Shown: piece by piece, positions 59,261 through 64,000 of the stretch
How positions within the stretch are numbered: position 1 is the stretch's first letter
How the letters are laid out: every line of letters starts with the position of its first letter
Origin: Planococcus halotolerans
Lineage (GTDB): Bacteria > Bacillota > Bacilli > Bacillales_A > Planococcaceae
Direction: 5' to 3'
NCBI RefSeq assembly: GCF_003289955.1
Contig: NZ_QLZR01000005.1
Coordinates: forward strand, 1 to 64,000
DNA: 64,000 nucleotides
The notes under the pieces: generated by a model
Told to the model about the DNA's origin: nothing
Database searches by the model: none
The model's input: only the letters and a program-made list of their open reading frames with translations
Position numbers and translations under genes: made by a program

Positions 59261-60904
59261 ATGTTCAAGAAAGTGACTTTATTTACTAATAAGCTCGATG
59301 AAGTAAAAGGCTTTTATGAATACCAACTGGGTTTCCGGATTGTTGAAGAAGACGAATCCAGCTTTATGCTGGCAATCGGTGAATCCCAGCTTATCTTCCG
59401 CGAATCCGATCGCCCGGCTTTCTATCATTTTGCCTTCAATATCCCAGGCAACCAGTTCACTCTTGCCAAAGGCTGGGCAAGTTCACGTGTGGAATTGAAC
59501 CGCCAGGAAGGAATGGATGAAATCTATTACGCGAATTTTGATGCGGATGCATTTTATTTTGAAGATCCTGCCGGAAATATCGTGGAATTTCTCGGGCGCC
59601 GGAATACCGACAGGATGGGGAATTTCACTGTGGATTCATTGCTGAATATCAGTGAAGTCAGTATAACCACCCCGCATGTAGCGGAAGTCGGCAAGCAGAT
59701 CGAAGATATGGAAATTCCGGTCCGCGGCAATAAAGGCATAGATCCCGGTTCGTTGAATTTTCTTGGACAGGGAGCGGCATTCATCCTTCTTGTTGCCCCG
59801 AAAAGAACCTGGTATTTCTCGAAGAAAAAAAGCGAGGTCCATCCGGTGTCGATCGAATTGACGGATGGCCGCCAAATCGATATTGATGAAGAAGGGCGAT
59901 TCGGTACAGCGGTTCCGGAAAATCCGTTGTCAGACCGCTTGGAGGAAATGGAGTTCTCAGGAGCCGCCATGCTGAAAACAGATGAAGAATGGTCGATAGC
60001 CAAAGGGATGGCAGACCGGGCAAATGCGCGGCCGAATGCGGTGAACACCCGGTTTGGCATAGCTTCAGGCTGCAAAATATTCACCGCTGTGGCAATTGCC
60101 CAATTGGTCGAGGAAGGTAAATTGTCATTTGATGATGTCCTGTCCGAATTGCTCCTAGAACATTTCCCGAATTTCCCTGTGACAATTCATCAATTACTGA
60201 CGCATACGTCCGGGATCCCGGATTATTTCGATGAGTCCGTCATGGATGACTTTGAAGAACTGTGGCAGGACCTGCCGATGTATAGAATGAAGAACACGAG
60301 AGATTTTCTTCCTCTCATCAAGGATAAGCCGATGAAGTTTGAACCGGGCGAAAGTTTCGAGTACAATAATGCCGGCTTTATTGCGCTCGGCATGGTGGTT
60401 GAGAAGCTGAGCGGCAACGATTTTAGCGATGTGATAGAAGAGCGTATTTTTCAGCGCGCTGGCATGGACAGATCGGGTTATTTCCAATTGGACCGCTTGC
60501 CGGCAGAAACGGCAACTGGTTATATAGATGAGGGGGCGACCTGGCGCACGAACCAATACACTATTCCGATCAAGGGCGGCGCTGACGGCGGTGCTTATAC
60601 AACGGCCGCGGACATGGCTGTTTTTTGGGAGCAGTTAATGAATTACAGCCTGCTTTCTGAAGAAGGGACACGCAATTTGCTGAAGGTGCACGCTTCGGAT
60701 GAGGAAGGCCATTACGGCTACGGAGTATGGATTAAAAAAGAAGAAGATGAAATCCTTAAATATCATGTGATGGGCTACGATCCGGGGGTCAGTTTCCATT
60801 CAGGATTTTATCCTTCCAACGGCAGCACGTTAACGGTATTATCGAATGAAAGCGCTGGTGCATATGATGTTATCCAATTGATTGAACAGGAAAAAATGAA
60901 CTGA
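59261..60904 (+). CDS. VOC (glyoxalase-like) domain fused to a serine beta-lactamase-like domain
   Basis: A 547-residue two-part protein. Residues 1-225 form two VOC-like halves (starting KKVTLFTNKLDEVKGFYEYQLGF, then EVSITTPHVAEV). Residues 240-547 are a class C beta-lactamase/esterase-type serine hydrolase: S269-G-C-K272 (SxxK), Y368-N-N370 (YxN) and H513-S-G515 (HxG in place of KTG). The fold belongs to the penicillin-recognising family, yet many members are esterases or peptidases. Whether the two parts act on the same substrate is open. The ATG at 59261 follows AGGAG 7 bases upstream. Confidence 0.88.
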   Translation: MFKKVTLFTNKLDEVKGFYEYQLGFRIVEEDESSFMLAIGESQLIFRESDRPAFYHFAFNIPGNQFTLAKGWASSRVELNRQEGMDEIYYANFDADAFYFEDPAGNIVEFLGRRNTDRMGNFTVDSLLNISEVSITTPHVAEVGKQIEDMEIPVRGNKGIDPGSLNFLGQGAAFILLVAPKRTWYFSKKKSEVHPVSIELTDGRQIDIDEEGRFGTAVPENPLSDRLEEMEFSGAAMLKTDEEWSIAKGMADRANARPNAVNTRFGIASGCKIFTAVAIAQLVEEGKLSFDDVLSELLLEHFPNFPVTIHQLLTHTSGIPDYFDESVMDDFEELWQDLPMYRMKNTRDFLPLIKDKPMKFEPGESFEYNNAGFIALGMVVEKLSGNDFSDVIEERIFQRAGMDRSGYFQLDRLPAETATGYIDEGATWRTNQYTIPIKGGADGGAYTTAADMAVFWEQLMNYSLLSEEGTRNLLKVHASDEEGHYGYGVWIKKEEDEILKYHVMGYDPGVSFHSGFYPSNGSTLTVLSNESAGAYDVIQLIEQEKMN

Positions 60905-60927
60905 CAGTCGTAAAGGAGTAGAAGTCC

Positions 60928-61026
60928 ATGAGCGGTAAAAAACTGGCATTATCCATTATTTTCGGCACGATTGGCTTAGCCGTACTGATTTTTGTGGTTT
61001 TCCAGCTGTATTTCATGCTGAATTAA
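60928..61026 (+). CDS. Small single-pass membrane protein (32 aa)
   Basis: A 32-residue frame with ATG behind TAAAGGAG. It has a basic N-terminus (MSGKK) and one hydrophobic helix (about 6-30). It lies 23 bases past the VOC/beta-lactamase gene and ahead of a strong terminator, so it is likely the last gene of that unit. No family is recognised. Confidence 0.65.
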   Translation: MSGKKLALSIIFGTIGLAVLIFVVFQLYFMLN

Positions 61027-61030
61027 CAGC

Positions 61031-61074
61031 AAAACAAGAGGTGATCCGCGTAAAACGGATCACCTCTTGTTTTT
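61031..61074 (+). terminator. Terminator of the VOC-hydrolase unit
   Basis: A perfect 18-bp stem AAAACAAGAGGTGATCCG / CGGATCACCTCTTGTTTT with an A-rich loop. Confidence 0.95.
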
Positions 61075-61167
61075 GTATATGCTAATAATGCTTTTCTGAA
61101 AGTGTAATTTATTCGTGGGGAAGGGGGCAATTAAAACTTGGTAAAAAAACTTTTTTTGGAAATAAAA

Positions 61168-61201
61168 TAAAAAAATGGATTCTTCCGAAGAAGAATCCAT
61201 T
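61168..61201 (-). terminator. Terminator of the cold-shock gene
   Basis: Reading leftward, the stem AATGGATTCTTC / GAAGAATCCATT with loop TTCG is followed by a T-run. TTCG is a very stable tetraloop. Confidence 0.93.
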
Positions 61202-61217
61202 AAGAGTTATATTTAGA

Positions 61218-61418
61218 TTAAGCTTTTTGTACGTTAGTAGCTTGAAGACCGCGTTGGCCTTGCTCGATATCAAACGTTACTTCTTGGCCTTCGTCAAGAG
61301 ACTTGAAGCCTTCGCTTTGGATTGCTGAGAAATGTACGAATACATCGTCGCCGCCTTCTCTTTCGATGAAGCCGAATCCTTTTTCTGAGTTAAACCATTT
61401 TACTTTACCTTGTTCCAT
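61218..61418 (-). CDS. csp: Cold-shock protein (CspA/CspB family)
   Basis: A 66-residue OB-fold RNA-binding protein. RNP1 reads KGFGFI and RNP2 VFVHF, with the usual KWFNSEKG start. It acts as an RNA chaperone. The ATG at 61418 follows GAGGAGG; the frame extends upstream without a site. A leader of about 110 bases with a hairpin next to the ribosome binding site precedes it. Confidence 0.97.
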   Translation of the reverse strand: MEQGKVKWFNSEKGFGFIEREGGDDVFVHFSAIQSEGFKSLDEGQEVTFDIEQGQRGLQATNVQKA

Positions 61419-61562
61419 GTGTGTTTCCTCCTCGTATGCGTAAGCATACATTGTATTACTATCCTTGCTCAAATCTTGCAGATGAACATCTGACACTTTT
61501 TAAAAGTTATCCGAACAAAAATAATTCTTCCTTAGAATAACACGGGTATATTAAAAATGCAA
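61419..61562 (-). promoter_or_regulatory. Promoter and structured leader of the cold-shock gene
   Basis: Reading leftward: -35 TTGCAT (61562-61557) and -10 TATTCT (61539-61534) with a 17-base spacer. The leader is about 110 bases. A hairpin GTATGC-TTAC-GCATAC (61449-61434) lies directly upstream of the AGGAGG site, which could change translation with temperature. Confidence 0.75.
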
Positions 61563-61645
61563 GCTTTATGTAAAAATTGGTCCGCTGGCTTAAAATCTTT
61601 TATTTAATTATACTAATAGAACGATAAGGACGAAGGGGTGGGGAA

Positions 61646-62155
61646 ATGAAGAAAATCATTGTGTGCGGCGTTTCAGCGGGTGCCGGAAAATCCACGTTTG
61701 CAAGAAAACTTGGGGAAAAGCTTGAAATGCCAGTGCATCATTTGGATTCTTATTATTGGAAAGCAGGATGGTTGGAAAGAGAAAAGGAAGAATTCAGAGA
61801 CAAGCAGCGGCAGCTGGTTAAAGAAGATACCTGGATTATAGAAGGAAACTACGCCAGTTCGATGGAAATCCGTCTGGCAGAAGCGGATACTTTCATTTAT
61901 TTGGAGCTGCCTTTAAGAGTTTGTCTATACCGGGCTTTGAAACGATGGGTTCTAAACTACGGGAAGACCCGCCCCGATATGGCAGAAGGATGCCCTGAAA
62001 AGATGGATAAGGAATTTTTGAAATTCATCGTCACGACTTATGCGGACAGAAAAATTGAGATGCGGCAAAGGGCAAAAGATTTTATTGCCCGTGGACCCGA
62101 TCACCAGTCGGTTATTCTGCAGACGCAAAAGCAGATAGACGGCTTTTTGAAATGA
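61646..62155 (+). CDS. P-loop kinase-like protein (FlaR/AAA_17-type)
   Basis: A 169-residue P-loop NTPase. Walker A is GVSAGAGKST at the N-terminus. The segment MPVHHLDSYYWKAGW and later GNYASSMEIRLAEADTFIYLELP are typical of the FlaR/topology-modulation protein group, which looks like small-molecule kinases. The function is unknown. The ATG follows AAGGGGTGGGG. Confidence 0.85.
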   Translation: MKKIIVCGVSAGAGKSTFARKLGEKLEMPVHHLDSYYWKAGWLEREKEEFRDKQRQLVKEDTWIIEGNYASSMEIRLAEADTFIYLELPLRVCLYRALKRWVLNYGKTRPDMAEGCPEKMDKEFLKFIVTTYADRKIEMRQRAKDFIARGPDHQSVILQTQKQIDGFLK

Positions 62156-62284
62156 ACTGCCGGCTCATTGGATGGCACATCAAATTATTGTCTAATTTGC
62201 AGTAAAATTTAAAAAACTCGCTTACATAGGAAAAAATAAATGGTATCATAAAAGTATAAATCTGAACGGTTGGGGGAAGCGGAG

Positions 62285-62998
62285 ATGAAAGTTTTATATG
62301 AAGGTACTATCACCCATCAGGTTCTTCGGAAAAAACTGCCTCTGCACATGAAACGGCTTTATCTCGAAGATCTGCCGGCTATAGAAGAAGTACAAGAAAC
62401 AGTAGTTGCTGCCATGCCGGAAAGAATAGCTTTACAGCCTTTATCTACAGAAGAATTTCTTTTCATCCTCAATGAACGCGGGCTGATGGTTGGTGCCTAT
62501 GCAGAAGATAAACTGATCGGTTTCCGCGCACTGTTGATTCCTGAAATCGATGAAGAGCATCTCGGCTATGACATCGGATTGTCTGAAGAGGAGTTGCCAA
62601 GAGTGATTTATCAGGAAATTTCTGCTGTGCTGCCCGCTTATAGAGGGAACCGGCTGCAACAGAAATTAGCTGATGTCATTATGAAGGAGCTTCCAAAACT
62701 TCCGGGGAATTTCCGTTACGTCTGCTGTACCGTCGCACCGATGAACATCCCGAGCCTGAAAGACAAGTTCACGCAGGATATGTACATTGGCGCATTGACT
62801 GAGAAGTATGGAAATAAAGAACGGTATGTCTGTGTAAAAGACCTTGAAAATCCCTCAATCGGGTACGAGGATTTTGCGGCAGCCAAACTGGACGACTTCA
62901 CCAGGCAACATCAATTATTCGATGCCGGTTACGTCGGCATCAATTTTCAAATGAAAAACGGTTTCCACGAAATTCAATTTGTAAAACCCATTCTTTAA
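62285..62998 (+). CDS. GNAT-like acetyltransferase
   Basis: A 237-residue protein with a GNAT core: EEFLFILNERGLMVGAYAEDKLIGFRAL, then AVLPAYRGNRLQQKLAD (acetyl-CoA loop YRGNRLQ) and the C-terminal part GYVGINFQMKNGFHEIQFVKP. The length is above the usual 150-170 residues, so an added region is present. The start ATG at 62285 follows GAAGCGGAG. The acceptor is unknown. A terminator is at 62983. Confidence 0.75.
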   Translation: MKVLYEGTITHQVLRKKLPLHMKRLYLEDLPAIEEVQETVVAAMPERIALQPLSTEEFLFILNERGLMVGAYAEDKLIGFRALLIPEIDEEHLGYDIGLSEEELPRVIYQEISAVLPAYRGNRLQQKLADVIMKELPKLPGNFRYVCCTVAPMNIPSLKDKFTQDMYIGALTEKYGNKERYVCVKDLENPSIGYEDFAAAKLDDFTRQHQLFDAGYVGINFQMKNGFHEIQFVKPIL

Positions 62999-63014
62999 AT
63001 AGAATGGGTTTTTT
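62983..63014 (+). terminator. Terminator of the 237-aa GNAT gene
   Basis: A perfect 12-bp stem AAAACCCATTCT / AGAATGGGTTTT with a TTAAAT-like loop, starting in the last codons. Confidence 0.92.
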
Positions 63015-63044
63015 CTTTTATCGCATAAAAATAATAAATAATTC

Positions 63045-63072
63045 TGAAACTTCAAGCCTTTATTACCGTATA
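63045..63072 (+). promoter_or_regulatory. Sigma-W-type promoter of the nfeD-floT operon
   Basis: TGAAAC (63045-63050) and CGTATA (63067-63072) are 16 bases apart, matching the ECF sigma-W consensus TGAAAC-N16-CGTA. In B. subtilis the equivalent operon (yuaF-floT) is sigma-W controlled and responds to envelope stress. Confidence 0.9.
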
Positions 63073-63116
63073 TAAGATAAGATGGAAAATAGTTACCTGG
63101 AATGGGAGGTATTGGA

Positions 63117-63656
63117 ATGGAATTGTTTGGTGTAGGGGTGGAGCAAATTTATATGTACGGCTTGCTGATTGCGGCAGGGCTGACTTTACTTTACGTGCTG
63201 TTCGGCGATATGGCCGATGCCGGAGAAGGGCTTCCGCTATTGAACCCAGCTGTACTGCTGGCATTTTTCACTTTGTTTTTCGCCATCGCCTTTGTGCTTG
63301 AAAAAGCGGGCGGACTGAACAGTGCCAGCATCATCCTAATTTCAGCAACAGCAGCGGTGGTGCTGGACTTCCTTCTTTATTTCTTTGTTTTATTGCCATT
63401 GAAATCTGCGGAATCTTCGATTGCCTATACCGAAGAATCGCTCCTCGGACAAGTGGCTAGAGTGATTATTCCGATTCCTGTCGACGGTTATGGCGAAGTG
63501 GTGCTGGAAACGTACGGCGGAATGATTTCGAAGCGGGCAGCGGGCTATGACAATGAACCGATTGCGCAGGACGAACAGGTGCTGATCATTGATATCGCTG
63601 ACGGCACGCTCTATGTCAGGGAATACGAGCCTTTTGTATTAAGAAATAAAAAATAG
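63117..63656 (+). CDS. NfeD-like membrane protein (YuaF type)
   Basis: A 179-residue protein with about four helices in the first 120 residues and a C-terminal OB-fold domain (about 120-175; VARVIIPIPVDGYGEVVLETYGG). NfeD proteins assist flotillin in lipid-raft-like domains. The ATG at 63117 was chosen over 63102 because GGGAGG lies upstream. A flotillin gene follows at 21 bases. Confidence 0.88.
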   Translation: MELFGVGVEQIYMYGLLIAAGLTLLYVLFGDMADAGEGLPLLNPAVLLAFFTLFFAIAFVLEKAGGLNSASIILISATAAVVLDFLLYFFVLLPLKSAESSIAYTEESLLGQVARVIIPIPVDGYGEVVLETYGGMISKRAAGYDNEPIAQDEQVLIIDIADGTLYVREYEPFVLRNKK

Positions 63657-63677
63657 AAAAACCAGGGGGAAATCAGG

Positions 63678-64000
63678 ATGGAAGTGTGGATCGTTATTGG
63701 AGTGGTGGCAGCTATATTACTGGCGTTGATCGGAGTATACGTCACAAAATACAAGACGGTAGGACCGGACGAAGCGTTGATCGTTACGGGAAGTTATTTG
63801 GGGTCGAAAAACGTACATACCGACGATTCGGGTAATCGCATTAAAATTATCAGAGGCGGGGGCACGTTCCTGCTGCCAGTGTTTCAGCAGGCGGCGCCGC
63901 TAAGCTTATTGTCCAGCAAATTGGAAGTGACGACGCCCGAAGTCTATACGGAGCAAGGTGTTCCGGTCATGGCGGACGGGACGGCAATCATCAAAATCGG
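63678..64000 (+). CDS. floT: Flotillin FloT, N-terminal part (cut by window edge)
   Basis: Opens at ATG behind CAGGGGGAAA and runs off the right end. The visible 107 residues have a hydrophobic N-terminal segment (WIVIGVVAAILLALIGVYV) and the start of an SPFH domain: TVGPDEALIVTG then RGGGTFLLPVFQQ and VTTPEVYTEQGVPV. These match YuaG/FloT of B. subtilis. It organises membrane microdomains and interacts with NfeD. Confidence 0.93.
   Translation, partial: MEVWIVIGVVAAILLALIGVYVTKYKTVGPDEALIVTGSYLGSKNVHTDDSGNRIKIIRGGGTFLLPVFQQAAPLSLLSSKLEVTTPEVYTEQGVPVMADGTAIIKI

Overview
The window looks like a piece of chromosome from a Gram-positive, low-to-moderate GC member of the Bacillales, most likely Planococcaceae (Planococcus/Planomicrobium-like). 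The basis is strong AGGAGG-type ribosome binding sites, several TTG starts, many intrinsic terminators, Bacillus-type families (SbcDC, YqxD, YumC, CtaB/CtaG, BpsA/BpsB, PpiB, NfeD-FloT, cold-shock protein) and a sigma-W-type promoter. I saw no rRNA, tRNA, CRISPR array or intact insertion sequence. The genus is an inference.

Layout. 1-3.5 kb: the start of a YibE/F-like gene, then a MurE-like ligase and a DacF-like carboxypeptidase in one operon. 3.8-10.9 kb: a copper/envelope block with a Met/His-rich YdhK-type lipoprotein, an Asp-box lipoprotein, a two-component system, a Cys-rich copper-storage protein, a CsoR-type operator, CopZ and a CopB-type ATPase. 11.4-15.2 kb: haem O synthase, CtaG and a DUF2243 protein, YtoQ, a WYL-like protein and a hairpin-rich intergenic element. 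15.2-19.5 kb: sbcD-sbcC behind a LexA-type box. 19.6-30.9 kb: membrane proteins, a CoA-transferase, a MarR-MFS pair, an RsbR-like STAS protein, haemolysin III, YqxD, a type III polyketide synthase with its methyltransferase, and an AI-2E family transporter. 31-38.5 kb: an amino-acid ABC transporter, cyclophilin, an SDR, ferredoxin-NADP reductase, a peptidase S51-like protein and a BCCT transporter. 38.9-48.3 kb: a LysM-3D wall protein, small enzymes, a PstS-like protein, an ABC-F protein with an attenuator-like leader, a PAS-STAS protein, a divergent HxlR/CatE pair and a NERD protein. 48.6-58 kb: nitronate monooxygenase, PopT and UppP (both in undecaprenyl-phosphate recycling), a CAP protein, a second AI-2E transporter and a MarR-MMPL operon. 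58-64 kb: GNAT proteins, a VOC/beta-lactamase fusion, a cold-shock gene, a P-loop kinase-like protein and the start of an nfeD-floT operon.

Most unusual feature. Four intergenic loci hold arrays of exactly five short repeats spaced exactly 21 bp apart: cores start at 22012, 48327, 52405 and 58966. A related three-copy array starts at 22186. Each locus has its own 9-13 bp core and a variable remainder, and four of the five start just after the stop codon or terminator of an unrelated gene or next to a sister array. A 21-bp step is two helical turns, so the cores would lie on one face of the DNA. The window also carries large palindromic or hairpin-rich intergenic elements (14.8-15.1, 22.3-22.5, 33.3-33.5, 35.0 and 45.7 kb). 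The last two are copies of one family in opposite orientation. I do not recognise a published description of the 21-bp arrays but could not search for one.
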